This document shows positions 8,465 through 17,068 of a stretch of 64,000 nt of DNA, piece after piece. A model generated the notes under the pieces. It saw nothing but the letters and a program-made list of their open reading frames with translations, did not search any database and was not told the DNA's origin. The DNA is from Palsa-504 sp963744575 (lineage in GTDB: Bacteria; Actinomycetota; Actinomycetes; Streptosporangiales; Streptosporangiaceae). The translations under genes and the position numbers were made by a program. Location of the stretch: the NCBI GenBank assembly GCA_963744575.1, contig CAVUUF010000010.1:62001-126000 (forward strand), given 5' to 3'. Each line of letters starts with the position of its first letter. The first letter of the stretch is position 1.

Positions 8465-9631
8465 TCAGGCGACCCGCCAGACGCGCCACATGGCGGTGGG
8501 GTCGCTGAGCGGGTCGCCGTGCACCAGGGAGAAGTCGGCCGGGCCGCCCTCGCGCACCACCCCGGCGTCCGGCTCGCCGAGCAGCTCGCCGCCGCGCCAG
8601 GTGACGCTGGCCAGCGCCTGCCACGGCTCCAGGCCCGCCTGCACCAGGCACTCGATCTCCCAGGGCAGCTGGTTGGCCCGGGCCGAGCCGCCGCCGAAGT
8701 CGGTTCCGCCGATGATCGTCACCCCGGCCGCGTGGGCCAGCCGGACACTGGCCATCGCGGTTTCCAGGGTTTCGGCGATCCGCGCCGCGCCCTCGGTGAA
8801 CCGGGGCATCGTGGTGGTCGAGCCGAACGTCAGCCACGACTTCAGCACGGTCATCGTGGTCACCAGCGCGCAGCCGCGGCGGGCCATCTCGGCGGCGACG
8901 TCGGCGTCGAGCTCGAAGCCGTGCTCGATGGAGTCCACCCCGGCGGCCGCGCACACCCGGGTGCCGGGCAGCCTGGTCGCGTGCGCGGTGACCGTGGCGC
9001 CGCGCGCGTGCACCGCCTCGACCACCCGGCCCACCTCGGCGGCGCTGAACGGGGGCGTGGCCGGGTCGGGGCCGTCCAGGTAGAGCTTGACGAAGTCGGC
9101 GCCGTCGTGGAGCTGGCCGAGCGAGGCGGCGAGCAGCGCGTCGCCGTCGGCGGCTTCCACGGTCAGGCCCGCGGGGAGCAGGCCGGGAATGGTGATCCAG
9201 GTGCCGGCCGCGCGGACGTACGGCCGGTCCGGCCGGGCCCGCCAGCGGTCCCGGACGCCGAGGCTGACCGCCCGCTCCACACCGCCGACGGGCCGCCGTG
9301 GGGCGCCGACGTCGCGGGCCCAGCGCACCCCGGAGCGGTACTGCAGCTCGCCGTTGGCTTCGGCCACGGCCAGCAGGGTCTCAGTCGGGTCGTTGCCCCG
9401 GTCGATCCAGTGCGAGCCGCCGGGCAACGTGAGGTGGCTGTGCCCATCGACCATCCCGGGCACGATCGTGCTCCCGCCGGCGTCGACGACCTCGCAGCCC
9501 GGGCCCAGGGGCCCCTCGTCGCCCGCGGGCCTGATCCAGGCGATCCGGCCGCCGTCGGTCAGTACGCTGACGCCGAGCCGCAGCCGCGGCGAGCGGGCAT
9601 CGGCCAGCGCCGCATCCCGGTAGAGGATCAT
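8465..9631 (-). CDS. Amidohydrolase family protein
   Basis: 388 residues; the ATG at 9631 overlaps the stop of the ProA-like gene by four bases. It has the fold of metal-dependent hydrolases acting on cyclic amides and similar bonds. An N-terminal beta-sandwich part leads to VPGMVDGHSHL (metal ligands in HSH), FVKLYLDG (the possible carboxylated Lys of binuclear members), TAHATR, SIEHGFEL and the late Asp in GGTDFGG. These are the ligands of subtype I amidohydrolases. The closing part (GELLGEPDAGVVREGGPAD) is the usual imidazolonepropionase/prolidase-like C-terminus. It is the last gene of an EamA-MFS-ProA-amidohydrolase operon. The substrate is unknown; a peptide-, proline- or N-acyl-type substrate would fit the neighbours (inference). 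Confidence 0.85.
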   Translation of the reverse strand: MILYRDAALADARSPRLRLGVSVLTDGGRIAWIRPAGDEGPLGPGCEVVDAGGSTIVPGMVDGHSHLTLPGGSHWIDRGNDPTETLLAVAEANGELQYRSGVRWARDVGAPRRPVGGVERAVSLGVRDRWRARPDRPYVRAAGTWITIPGLLPAGLTVEAADGDALLAASLGQLHDGADFVKLYLDGPDPATPPFSAAEVGRVVEAVHARGATVTAHATRLPGTRVCAAAGVDSIEHGFELDADVAAEMARRGCALVTTMTVLKSWLTFGSTTTMPRFTEGAARIAETLETAMASVRLAHAAGVTIIGGTDFGGGSARANQLPWEIECLVQAGLEPWQALASVTWRGGELLGEPDAGVVREGGPADFSLVHGDPLSDPTAMWRVWRVA

Positions 9632-10869
9632 CGCGGCGTGACCACGAACTGGCGCAGGTACAGGTCGCGGAAGGTGACCGGGCCGCGCGGGCCGGGCACG
9701 GCGTCGATGTTGATCCCGGTCTCCGGCACCGAGAACAGCTTGAAGCCGTCCAGCAGGCGGGTGGTGGAGTTCCAGAACGCGCCGGTGCCGGCGTAGCGAT
9801 GAAGGAACTCCTCCGCCGCCGCCCGGTCCCGCGTGACGATCGCCGCGGCCAGCCCCGAGGTCTCCTCGTTGGCCAGCACGGCCGCGGCCCGCGGGCCGTC
9901 GGCCGGGGCCACCGTCACGGTCGCTTCGCGGCCGGAATCCAGCGCCCACTCGTGGCCGAGCCGGTGGGCGTGCGGCGGCAGCGACAGGGCGACGCCGAGC
10001 CGGTCGAGCAGCGCGCGGATTCGCGGCATCGCCTCGTCCCACCTCGACGGGTGCACCAGCAGCAGGTTGAGCCGGTTGCACACGCCCAGCCGGTCCAGGC
10101 TGGCCTCGATCAGATTCAGAGCTAGGGTCAGGTCAGCGGCGGCGTCCACGTACAGGACCGCGCCGCCGTCGGCGTGGGCCATGGTGCGCACCCCGTGCCT
10201 GGCCGCCTCGGCGGCCAGCGACCGGGTGCTGTCCCCGCTGCCGCGCAGGATCACCAGCGGGATCAGCCCGGGCTGGCTGACCAGGGCGCGGGCCGAGGAC
10301 TGCCCGGGCACCCGGACCAGCTGGATCATGGCCGGGTCGAGGCCCGCTTCGGCCAGGGCAGGCGCGATGACCTCGTCCGCCAGCGCGACGGCCGAACGGA
10401 TGGCGGCCGAGCCGGTCCGCAGCACCCCCGCGTTGCGGGACTTGACGAACTGGGAGGCGATGTCGACCACTACGTTCGGCCTCGCCTCGAAGTTGGCCCC
10501 GATCACGCCGACCGGCCTGCGGCGCTCGGTGAGCAGCAGCCCGCCGGGCAGTTCCCGGACCGTCCGCCGGCCCGGTTCGGCCGGGACCCCGGCCAGCGCG
10601 CGGAGCTGGCCGGCGATGGCCTCCAGGCGGCCGGCGTCCAGTCGCAGCCGGTCCAGCAGCGCGCCGCCGATCCCGGCCTCCCGGGCCGCGGCCAGGTCCG
10701 CCTCGTTGGCCGCGAGCACCGGCTCCGGCCGGCGGCCGAGCGCGTCCGCGACCTGCCGCAGCGCGTCGTCCAGCCGCTCGCCGGGGACGCTGGCCAGGTC
10801 GGCGACCGTGCCGCGGGCGGCCCGCGCGGCCTCCTCGACGGCCTTGAGCGCGTCGGGCTCGGTGGTCAT
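9628..10869 (-). CDS. proA: Glutamate-5-semialdehyde dehydrogenase (gamma-glutamyl phosphate reductase), divergent
   Basis: 413 residues, the usual ProA length. It reduces gamma-glutamyl phosphate with NADPH in proline synthesis. Family landmarks: an ANEADLAAARE-type N-terminus, GVIGANFEARPNV (canonical xxGVIxEARPNV), SQFVKSRNAGVLRTGS, the DGGAVLYVD strand and the catalytic cysteine 264 in GVCNRLNLLLVH. The C-terminal LDGFKLFSVPETGINID differs from the canonical G-rich ending, and the Lys/Gly nucleotide loop is altered. It may therefore be a paralog dedicated to this operon rather than the housekeeping enzyme. No proB lies nearby. It overlaps both neighbours by four bases, so translation is coupled. 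Confidence 0.75.
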   Translation of the reverse strand: MTTEPDALKAVEEAARAARGTVADLASVPGERLDDALRQVADALGRRPEPVLAANEADLAAAREAGIGGALLDRLRLDAGRLEAIAGQLRALAGVPAEPGRRTVRELPGGLLLTERRRPVGVIGANFEARPNVVVDIASQFVKSRNAGVLRTGSAAIRSAVALADEVIAPALAEAGLDPAMIQLVRVPGQSSARALVSQPGLIPLVILRGSGDSTRSLAAEAARHGVRTMAHADGGAVLYVDAAADLTLALNLIEASLDRLGVCNRLNLLLVHPSRWDEAMPRIRALLDRLGVALSLPPHAHRLGHEWALDSGREATVTVAPADGPRAAAVLANEETSGLAAAIVTRDRAAAEEFLHRYAGTGAFWNSTTRLLDGFKLFSVPETGINIDAVPGPRGPVTFRDLYLRQFVVTPR

Positions 10870-12392
10870 GACGTCTCTCCTGCCTCGGTGGCTGCCGTCT
10901 GCTCCAGGTTACGCAGCAGCGGAGCCTCGAGTCCGCAGTTGAACCCCTGCGGGGTCGTCGCGGTGCACCTGGCCCGGCTCGGGTTGCGGATGGTGAGCCC
11001 GGCCAGCACCCCGCCGGCCGCGCAGAACACCGCCGCCATCAGCGCCGCCATCTTGAAGCCGTGGGCGAGCTGCTCCGGGTGCAGGTAGCTGTCGCCGGTG
11101 ATGCCGGCCAGCGCGGGCAGCACCGCCACCGCGATGAGCCCGGCCGCCCGGGCCACGTCGTTGTTGACCGCGGAGGCCACGCCCGCATGGTCGGCCGGGG
11201 CGGCGGCCAGGGCGGTGGCGGTCAGCGGCGCCACCATGATCGCCACGCCGAAGCCGAACACCAGCGCCGCGGGCAGCACCGCGGTCAGGTAGTCACCGGA
11301 CCCGCCGAGCCGGGCGAACAAGAGCAGCGACAGGGCGAGGACCAGCGGCCCGGCCGTCATCTGCAGCCGCGGGCCGATCCGGGCGGCCAGCGCACCGGAC
11401 CGGGAGGACAGCACGAGCATGATGAAGGTCACCGGCAGCAGCGCCGTGCCCGCCTCGACCGGGCTGTAGCCGTGCACCACCTGCAGCACGGTGGGCACCA
11501 GGAACAGCAGCCCGCCCAGCGCCGCGTAGACCACGAACGTGACCGCGTTGGCCGCCGAGAACTGCCGGGACGCGAACAGCCCGAGCGGCAGCATGGGCTC
11601 CGGTTCCTTCGCCTCGACCAGCACGAACAGGCCGAGCAGCAGCAGCCCCGCGGCCAGCGGCGCCAGCACGGGCAGCGACCCCCAGCCGTACGACGACGCC
11701 GCGATCAGCCCGTAGGTGATGCCGGCCAGCGCGCCGCTGATGCAGATCGCGCCCCGCACGTCGAGCCGCGGCACCGGGCCGGGCGCCTTGGTCTCCGGCA
11801 CGTGCCGGGCGGCGACGGCTATGACCAGCACCGCCACCGGCAGGTTGATGAAGAACACCAGCCGCCAGGACACCGCGTCGATCAGCCAGCCGCCGAGGAA
11901 CGGGCCGAACGCCGTGGCCACCCCGCCGAGACCGGACCACGCCCCGATCGCGGCCCCCCGGTCGTCCTCGGCGAAGGAGGCCTGCAGGATGGCGAGGCTC
12001 CCCGGGGTCAGCAGCGCCCCGCCGATTCCCTGCAGGGCGCGCGCCGCGATCAGCACCCCGACGTCCGGGGCCACGCCGCACAGCAGCGACGCAAGCGCGA
12101 ACCACACGGTGCCGATCACGAACATCTTCCGGCGGCCGTAGCTGTCCCCCAGCGTCCCGCCGAGCAGCAGCAGGCCGGCCAGGGTCAGCGTGTAGGCGTC
12201 CACCACCCACTGCAGGCTGGTCACGCTGGCGTGGAAGTCCCGCCCGATGGCCGGCAGGGCGATGCCCACCACGGTCGCGTCGAGCGCGGCCATCCCCGAG
12301 CCGAGCACGGTGGCGGCGACCACCCACCTCCCCCGCGCGCTGGACAGCCGCAAGGCCGGGCTCACCGCCTGCGCCGCAGCCGTTTCGCTCAT
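10866..12392 (-). CDS. MFS efflux transporter, DHA2 (EmrB/QacA) family
   Basis: 508 residues with 14 predicted membrane helices, typical of drug:H+ antiporter family 2. Motifs: MAALDATVVGIALPAIGRDF at helix 1, the loop LGDSYGRRKMFVIG (motif A), and ALQGIGGALLTPGSLAIL with RGAAIGAWSG (motif C/D1 region). It probably exports a small organic molecule or antimicrobial compound. It sits between EamA and ProA with four-base overlaps on both sides. Its C-terminus has a Cys-containing tail (PSRARCTATTPQGFNCG) not usual for the family. The substrate cannot be inferred, but co-translation with amino-acid genes suggests an amino-acid-like or peptide-like product. Confidence 0.85.
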   Translation of the reverse strand: MSETAAAQAVSPALRLSSARGRWVVAATVLGSGMAALDATVVGIALPAIGRDFHASVTSLQWVVDAYTLTLAGLLLLGGTLGDSYGRRKMFVIGTVWFALASLLCGVAPDVGVLIAARALQGIGGALLTPGSLAILQASFAEDDRGAAIGAWSGLGGVATAFGPFLGGWLIDAVSWRLVFFINLPVAVLVIAVAARHVPETKAPGPVPRLDVRGAICISGALAGITYGLIAASSYGWGSLPVLAPLAAGLLLLGLFVLVEAKEPEPMLPLGLFASRQFSAANAVTFVVYAALGGLLFLVPTVLQVVHGYSPVEAGTALLPVTFIMLVLSSRSGALAARIGPRLQMTAGPLVLALSLLLFARLGGSGDYLTAVLPAALVFGFGVAIMVAPLTATALAAAPADHAGVASAVNNDVARAAGLIAVAVLPALAGITGDSYLHPEQLAHGFKMAALMAAVFCAAGGVLAGLTIRNPSRARCTATTPQGFNCGLEAPLLRNLEQTAATEAGETS

Positions 12393-13306
12393 AGAACTAA
12401 GTTAGCCCGAACGGCCTGGGTGTCACGCTCCGCGCCGGCCGCAGCCCGGCGGGCCGAACCGGGCCGGGTGGCCAGCACCGAGCCGCCGAGGATGAGCACG
12501 AACGCCACGCCGATGGCCGGGGTCAGCGGTTCGCCCAGGACGACGACGCCGAGCGCCACCGCGACGGCCGGGTTGACGTAGGTAATGACGGTGGCGCGGG
12601 CCGGGCCAACCTCGGCAATCAGCCGGAAGAAGACCAGGAACGCGGCCGCGGTGCAGATCACCCCCAGGCCGGCCAGGGCCAGCAGCACCTGGGCCGACGG
12701 CACCGAGCGCGGCCAGGTCAGCGCGGCGAACGGCACGTAGACGAGCGCGGCGGCGCCCAGGCAGACCGTGTTGACCGCGACCGGCGGCAGGCCGGCCAGC
12801 TTGCGGTTGGCGATCAGCGGCCCGATGGCGTAGCCGAGCGCGGTGAGCAGCACGAAGATCACCGGCAGCGTGTCGCCGCGGCCCGCCCCGGGCCCGGCCA
12901 GCACGGCGACGCCGCCGAGCCCGATGGCCAGGCCGGCCCAGCGGACCCAGGTGAGCCGGTCGCTGCTGCGGGTCGCGATGGCCAGCAGCGCGGCGAAAAT
13001 GGGCACGGCCGCGACCAGCAGGCCGCTGGTCGAGCTGGGCAGGCGCTTCTCCGCGGTGGATAGCAGGGCGAACGGCCCGACGATCTCGAACGCGGTGAAC
13101 GCGGCCAGCCAGCCGAAATGTCCCTTCAGCTGGCGCAGGTGGCCGCCGCGGACAGCCGCGGGCAGCAGCAGCAGCGAGCCGAGCGCCACCCGGCTGAAGA
13201 CCAGCACCGGCACCGAGACGCCGCCGTCAGCCACCTTGATGAGCAGGTACGGGATCCCCCAGATCACGCTCATCGCCGCGAACAGCAGCCACCCGCGCCT
13301 GGTCAA
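12389..13306 (-). CDS. EamA/DMT family transporter
   Basis: 305 residues and ten hydrophobic helices in two EamA repeats, the drug/metabolite transporter (RhaT/YdcZ-like) architecture. The first repeat contains SVIWGIPYLLIKVA near the N-terminus, the usual start of this family. The second ends with VALGVVVLGEPLTPAIG, the conserved GE-L motif of helix 9. It likely exports amino acids or related metabolites. It is the promoter-proximal gene of the operon, and its stop overlaps the MFS start by four bases. Intergenic sequence toward Lnt (13307-13391) must hold the divergent promoters. Confidence 0.85.
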   Translation of the reverse strand: MTRRGWLLFAAMSVIWGIPYLLIKVADGGVSVPVLVFSRVALGSLLLLPAAVRGGHLRQLKGHFGWLAAFTAFEIVGPFALLSTAEKRLPSSTSGLLVAAVPIFAALLAIATRSSDRLTWVRWAGLAIGLGGVAVLAGPGAGRGDTLPVIFVLLTALGYAIGPLIANRKLAGLPPVAVNTVCLGAAALVYVPFAALTWPRSVPSAQVLLALAGLGVICTAAAFLVFFRLIAEVGPARATVITYVNPAVAVALGVVVLGEPLTPAIGVAFVLILGGSVLATRPGSARRAAAGAERDTQAVRANLVL

Positions 13307-13391
13307 ACCCGCCCTCCTTCGTCGCCTGAACCAGGGTAGTGCGGGTTCGCCGGGCTAACGGCAACTACGGCGGTGGAGTTAGGCTGCCAGC

Positions 13392-15062
13392 GTGAGCGAG
13401 CCGCAGGCGATCGAGGGTGGCCGCGCTCCCGTCTCCGCCCAGGCTGTTTCCGCCGCCGCGCGGACGGGCCGCGGCGTCGGGGACGGCGGGTTCCGCCTGC
13501 GCTGGGCGCTGCTCATGTCAGTGGCGGGCGGGCTGGCGGTGTTCGCCTCGCTCCCGCCGGTCGACGCCTGGCCGCTGGCCGCGCTCGGGCCGGCGCTGCT
13601 GGTCGTGGCGCTGGCCGGGCGGAGCCTGCGCGGATCGTTCGGCTGCGGGCTGGCGTTCGGCCTGGCGCTGTTCGTGCCCCTGCTGTCCTGGCTGGTCAAC
13701 GTGGCCTGGTACGGCTGGTTCGCGCTGGCCGGAGCCGAGGCGGTCATCTTCGCGCTGCTCGCCATCGGCCAGCGGCTGCTGCTGCGGCTGCGGTACTGGC
13801 CGGCCGCGGTGGCGGGCTGGTGGGTGCTGGTCGAGGGCGTCAGGGATCGGTGGCCGTTCGCCTTCCCCTGGGGCCGGCTGGCGATGAGCCAGTCGGTCGC
13901 GCCGGACGTCCGCTGGGTCGCGGTCGGCGGCGCGCCGCTACTCACCTTCCTGGTCGCGCTGACCGGCGCCATGCTCGCCCGGGCGATGTTGACGCTGGCT
14001 GCGCACCCCCGGCCGGCCTTGGGGTCCCGAGCGGCCTGGGGGCCAGCGCTGGCCGCGGTCGTGACGGGCGGCCTGGTGGTCGCGGGCGGCCTGCTGCCCG
14101 TCGACCCGACCAGGGGCGCGCCGACGGCCCAGGTGGCCGCGATCCAGGGGAACGTGCCGCGGGCCAGGAACCTGCCCCAGCAGCTGAACGACAGCGAGGT
14201 CACGCAGAACCACGCCGCCGCCACGCTGAAGCTGGCCGCGGAGGTCAAGGTCGGCCGGCGGGCCGAACCCGAGCTGGTGATCTGGCCGGAGAACGCCACC
14301 GACCAGGACCCGTTCCAGACCCCCGCCATCTACGCCGAGCTCGCCGCGACGGTGAACGCCCTCGGCCGGCCGGTGCTGGTCGGGGAGGTGCTGAACGACC
14401 CCAGGCGCAACGCGGGCCAGCTGTGGGTGCCCGGCCGTGGCCCGACGTGGCCGATCTACGTGAAGCGGCAACTCGTCCCGTTCGGCGAGTACATCCCGTT
14501 CCGCGGGATCATCTCCAGCTTCAGCTCGCTCCCGTCGCTGCAGCCCATCGACTTCACCCCCGGCCGCCAGGCCGTCGTCTTCGATGTCGGCCGGATACGG
14601 CTGGGCGACGTGATCTGCTACGAGGTCGGCTTCGACAACCTGGTCCGGTCCGAGGTCAACGCCGGGGCGAACCTGCTCACCGTGCAGTCCAACGACGCGG
14701 ACTTCGAGATCGACGGGCAGCTCGGCGAGACCGAGCAGCAGACCGCGATGGCCAGGATCCGGGCGGTGGAGAGCGACCGCGCCCTGGTGTACGCCTCGAC
14801 CACCGGGGAGAGCACGATCGTCGCACCGGACGGCGGGCTGATCGCGCACACCGGCGTCTGGCGGCAGGCCGTCCTGGACGCACGGGTGCCGCTGGTGAGC
14901 TACCGCACGCTGGCCGACCGGGCCGGGGCGTGGCCGGAGTACGTGATCATCATGCTCACCGTGCTCGCGCTCGCCTGGGCCATGCTCCGCTCGGCGCGCC
15001 GCCGCGAGGCAACCGCGGTGGCCGAGACGGGGCGCAGGCGTAAGTATCACACGCCCCGCTAG
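13392..15062 (+). CDS. lnt: Apolipoprotein N-acyltransferase
   Basis: 556 residues. Several N-terminal membrane helices (residues about 30-230) are followed by a nitrilase-fold domain. The catalytic triad is visible: Glu300 in IWPENATD, Lys358 in YVKRQLVPFGEYIPFR and Cys409 in VICYEVGFD. The enzyme transfers the third acyl chain onto the N-terminal cysteine of lipoproteins on the outer face of the membrane. In many actinomycetes Lnt is fused to or placed beside polyprenol-phosphate mannosyltransferase, but I see no such partner here. The GTG start was chosen at 13392. It converges with the hydrogenase operon end, leaving only 22 bases between stops. Confidence 0.9.
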   Translation: MSEPQAIEGGRAPVSAQAVSAAARTGRGVGDGGFRLRWALLMSVAGGLAVFASLPPVDAWPLAALGPALLVVALAGRSLRGSFGCGLAFGLALFVPLLSWLVNVAWYGWFALAGAEAVIFALLAIGQRLLLRLRYWPAAVAGWWVLVEGVRDRWPFAFPWGRLAMSQSVAPDVRWVAVGGAPLLTFLVALTGAMLARAMLTLAAHPRPALGSRAAWGPALAAVVTGGLVVAGGLLPVDPTRGAPTAQVAAIQGNVPRARNLPQQLNDSEVTQNHAAATLKLAAEVKVGRRAEPELVIWPENATDQDPFQTPAIYAELAATVNALGRPVLVGEVLNDPRRNAGQLWVPGRGPTWPIYVKRQLVPFGEYIPFRGIISSFSSLPSLQPIDFTPGRQAVVFDVGRIRLGDVICYEVGFDNLVRSEVNAGANLLTVQSNDADFEIDGQLGETEQQTAMARIRAVESDRALVYASTTGESTIVAPDGGLIAHTGVWRQAVLDARVPLVSYRTLADRAGAWPEYVIIMLTVLALAWAMLRSARRREATAVAETGRRRKYHTPR

Positions 15063-15084
15063 TCTCGGCTGTCTCGTGCGTACG

Positions 15085-15858
15085 CTAGCCGAGGACGGCG
15101 AGCGGGCCGGAGTGCTCCACGCGGTGGTTGACCATGTCCAGGTGGCGCCGGGTGTAGCCGCGCAGGGCGCGGAGCTGGCGGCCGGTGAGCCGGTCACAGA
15201 TCCAGTCCCAGTGCAGCGACACCCAGTCGCCCGGGCCGATGCCGCGGGCGATGACCGTGCCGTCCAGGGCCAGCCGGGCCGTCTCGTGCGCGGGCTCGCC
15301 CAGGGTCAGCAGCCGTCCGTCCCAGCACAGCGGCCGGTACTCGACCGTCGCCTGGTCGCCGAGGACGGCGACCACCTTCCCCCACCGGATCCGGCACCGG
15401 TCCAGCACCATCAGCGCATGCCTGGCCTTGCGGTCGTCGCCGAGCAGGCCCACCCACGGGTACACGCCGAACACGTGGAAGCTATGATGCGGCACCCCGC
15501 CGGCCAGCACGCCCTCGGCGAGGAACTGGAACTTGCTGCCGACGCGCGGCCGGAACCGGTCCGCCATCGAGCTGCCGATCTCGGCCAGGGGAACCCGGTC
15601 GAGCAGGTCGTTGCCGACCCAGTAGGCCTCGACCACCCGGTGGTCGAGCGGGTCGGGGATGCCGCAGCCGGCCGAGATCAGCTCCAGGTACGGCCACGCG
15701 CCGGCGAAGGCCTGGGCGAGCTGGACCAGGCCGCGGTCGACCACGCCGGCCACGGCGTACTCGCGGAAGGCGGCGAAGTCGTCCGGGCCGCAGTAACCGA
15801 GGGCGTTCGGCGGGTACGCGTACCTGACGAACATCAGCGGTCCGTCCGGCCCGGTCAC
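15085..15858 (-). CDS. Hydrogenase-associated protein, DUF6390-like
   Basis: 257 residues. The start overlaps the hypC stop by four bases, so it is the last gene of the hydrogenase operon. No membrane helix or metal motif is obvious. Recognisable stretches are FVRYAYPPNALGYCGPDD, AGCGIPDPLDHRVVEAYW, FHVFGVYPWVGLL and LALDGTVIARGIGPGDWV. Proteins of this type are found with actinobacterial high-affinity [NiFe]-hydrogenase genes, and I assign the DUF number from memory. The function is unknown; a role in maturation or assembly is inferred only from the operon. Confidence 0.75.
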   Translation of the reverse strand: MTGPDGPLMFVRYAYPPNALGYCGPDDFAAFREYAVAGVVDRGLVQLAQAFAGAWPYLELISAGCGIPDPLDHRVVEAYWVGNDLLDRVPLAEIGSSMADRFRPRVGSKFQFLAEGVLAGGVPHHSFHVFGVYPWVGLLGDDRKARHALMVLDRCRIRWGKVVAVLGDQATVEYRPLCWDGRLLTLGEPAHETARLALDGTVIARGIGPGDWVSLHWDWICDRLTGRQLRALRGYTRRHLDMVNHRVEHSGPLAVLG

Positions 15859-16109
15859 GGCGTCCCCCGGTCCAGCGCCTCGGCGGCGGTGCGCTCGGCC
15901 CCCAGGGCGTCCAGCGCGTCCCGGGCCTCCTCCGGGGTCATGGCCGACAGCGCGAACCCCATGTGCACCAGGATCCAGTCGCCGGGCCCGGGCCGCTCGT
16001 CGAGCAGCCCGACGTTGACGGCGCGGGGGACGCCGCCCACCTCCGCCATGGCCAGGTCGGGATGCCCGGTGTCACCGGCCACGAGCCGGGCCGGGATCCC
16101 CAGGCACAT
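15855..16109 (-). CDS. hypC: Hydrogenase assembly chaperone HypC/HupF
   Basis: 84 residues. It starts MCLGIPARL, with the invariant Cys2 that holds Fe(CN)2CO during transfer to the large subunit, and includes GVPRAVNVGLL and GDWILVHMGFALS, the conserved HypC core. Length is normal. HypD, HypE, HypF and HypB are not in the window, so iron-ligand synthesis must be encoded elsewhere. The start lies inside the out-of-frame tail of hypA, which makes coupling likely. Confidence 0.92.
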   Translation of the reverse strand: MCLGIPARLVAGDTGHPDLAMAEVGGVPRAVNVGLLDERPGPGDWILVHMGFALSAMTPEEARDALDALGAERTAAEALDRGTP

Positions 16110-16465
16110 AACCGTGTCCCCCCGGCCGGGACCGGCTCGTAGGTGATCGATTCGAGGGTCATCTCGTCGCCGCCGCTGATCTCGACGTCCGCCCCGGCGC
16201 AACGCGGGCAGACGGCCAGGACGTCGCTGGTCTCGGCGGCCGCCCCGCAGGTCCGGCAGGTGACGGCGGCCGGCACCGTGACCAGGTCGACGGTGGCGTC
16301 GGCCGCCTCCGTGCCCGCGGCCACGAAGCCGAACGCCTGGGACAGCGACTCGGCGTCAACGGCGTGCCTGACGCCGAACCGGACCTTGATCCCGGCCACC
16401 TTGCGGCCGTCGGCGCGCTGGCGCACCGTCGCCAGCACGCCTTCGGCCAAGCCGTACTCGTGCAT
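15938..16465 (-). CDS. hypA: Hydrogenase nickel-insertion protein HypA, with overlapping C-terminal extension
   Basis: Starts MHEYGLAEG, with the His2-Glu3 nickel-binding N-terminus. The zinc site is present as CRTCGAAAE ... VCPRCAG. The family-typical end is near residue 117 (ESITYEPVPAGG). No stop occurs there: the frame continues about 58 residues, out of frame with hypC, to 15938. Just at the expected end is a run of six G (minus strand, about 16124-16129), where a one- or two-base length change would alter the ending. Either a real extended protein or a homopolymer frameshift is possible. It delivers nickel to the large subunit. Confidence 0.85.
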   Translation of the reverse strand: MHEYGLAEGVLATVRQRADGRKVAGIKVRFGVRHAVDAESLSQAFGFVAAGTEAADATVDLVTVPAAVTCRTCGAAAETSDVLAVCPRCAGADVEISGGDEMTLESITYEPVPAGGTRLCAWGSRPGSWPVTPGIPTWPWRRWAASPAPSTSGCSTSGPGPATGSWCTWGSRCRP

Positions 16466-16481
16466 TCCGCTCCCGTGCCTC

Positions 16482-16586
16482 TCACATGTCGCGAATCTTG
16501 AGGTACCGCTTGATGTCCGGCAGCGAGTCGATAACTATCGCCAGCACCGCGGCGATGATGGCCGCCTTGACCAGCCTGCTCAGCAT
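16482..16586 (-). CDS. 34-residue hydrogenase-operon peptide (DUF6893-like)
   Basis: Encodes MLSRLVKAAIIAAVLAIV followed by IDSLPDIKRYLKIRDM and a stop. It is one hydrophobic helix followed by a charged amphipathic tail. It fills the space between the maturation protease and hypA and is preceded by AAGG-like purines. Tiny single-helix proteins at this position are known in actinobacterial group 1h hydrogenase loci. It could tether a soluble hydrogenase to the membrane or assist assembly (inference). Confidence 0.7.
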   Translation of the reverse strand: MLSRLVKAAIIAAVLAIVIDSLPDIKRYLKIRDM

Positions 16587-16591
16587 CCTTA

Positions 16592-17068
16592 TTAGCACCC
16601 CCTTCCCCGGCTCAGGATTTCCGCCACGGTCCGCACCGCGTGCGGCAGCGCCTCCTGGACCGGCTGGGTCAGGCCCATCCCGGCGCTGACGTCGGCGGGC
16701 TCGCAGGCCACCAGCAGGCTGCGCCCGGGCCGGCCGCCGAGCGAGCCGAGCAGTGCGAAGATGCCGTCCGGCGTCAGGCTGTGCGCGTCGATGACCGGGC
16801 CGGCCGCCGGGTCCGGCTCCGGCACCTCCACTTCCAGGACGGTCACCGTGCCCGGCGGCTCGCCCCGGGCGGCCGCGTCCACCAGGACGAACAGGTCGCA
16901 GCCGTTGAGCAGGTCATAGGCCAGGTGCACGCCGCGGATGCCGAAGTCGCGGATCTCCACGCCGTCCGGCACCGGTTGCCCGGCCAGCAGCCTGACCACC
17001 TCGACGCCGAAGGCGTCGTCGCGCAGGAACACGTTGCCCACGCCCGCCACCAGCGTCCGCCCGGTCAC
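16592..17068 (-). CDS. [NiFe]-hydrogenase maturation protease (HyaD/HupD family)
   Basis: 158 residues from GTG 17068, which overlaps the previous stop as GTGA. It has the family motif GVGNVFLRDDAFGVEVVRLL, whose acidic residue binds nickel in the precursor, and the second ligand region VIDAHSLTPDG. The enzyme removes the C-terminal peptide of the large subunit after the histidine of the last DPCxxCxxH motif, and the large subunit here retains a 22-residue tail after that histidine. Length is usual. Confidence 0.9.
   Translation of the reverse strand: MTGRTLVAGVGNVFLRDDAFGVEVVRLLAGQPVPDGVEIRDFGIRGVHLAYDLLNGCDLFVLVDAAARGEPPGTVTVLEVEVPEPDPAAGPVIDAHSLTPDGIFALLGSLGGRPGRSLLVACEPADVSAGMGLTQPVQEALPHAVRTVAEILSRGRGC

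Noticed and set aside
11061..12581. 506-codon plus-strand frame opposite the DHA2 transporter
   Set aside because: His/Arg/Gln-rich antisense shadow; the minus-strand MFS explains the region.
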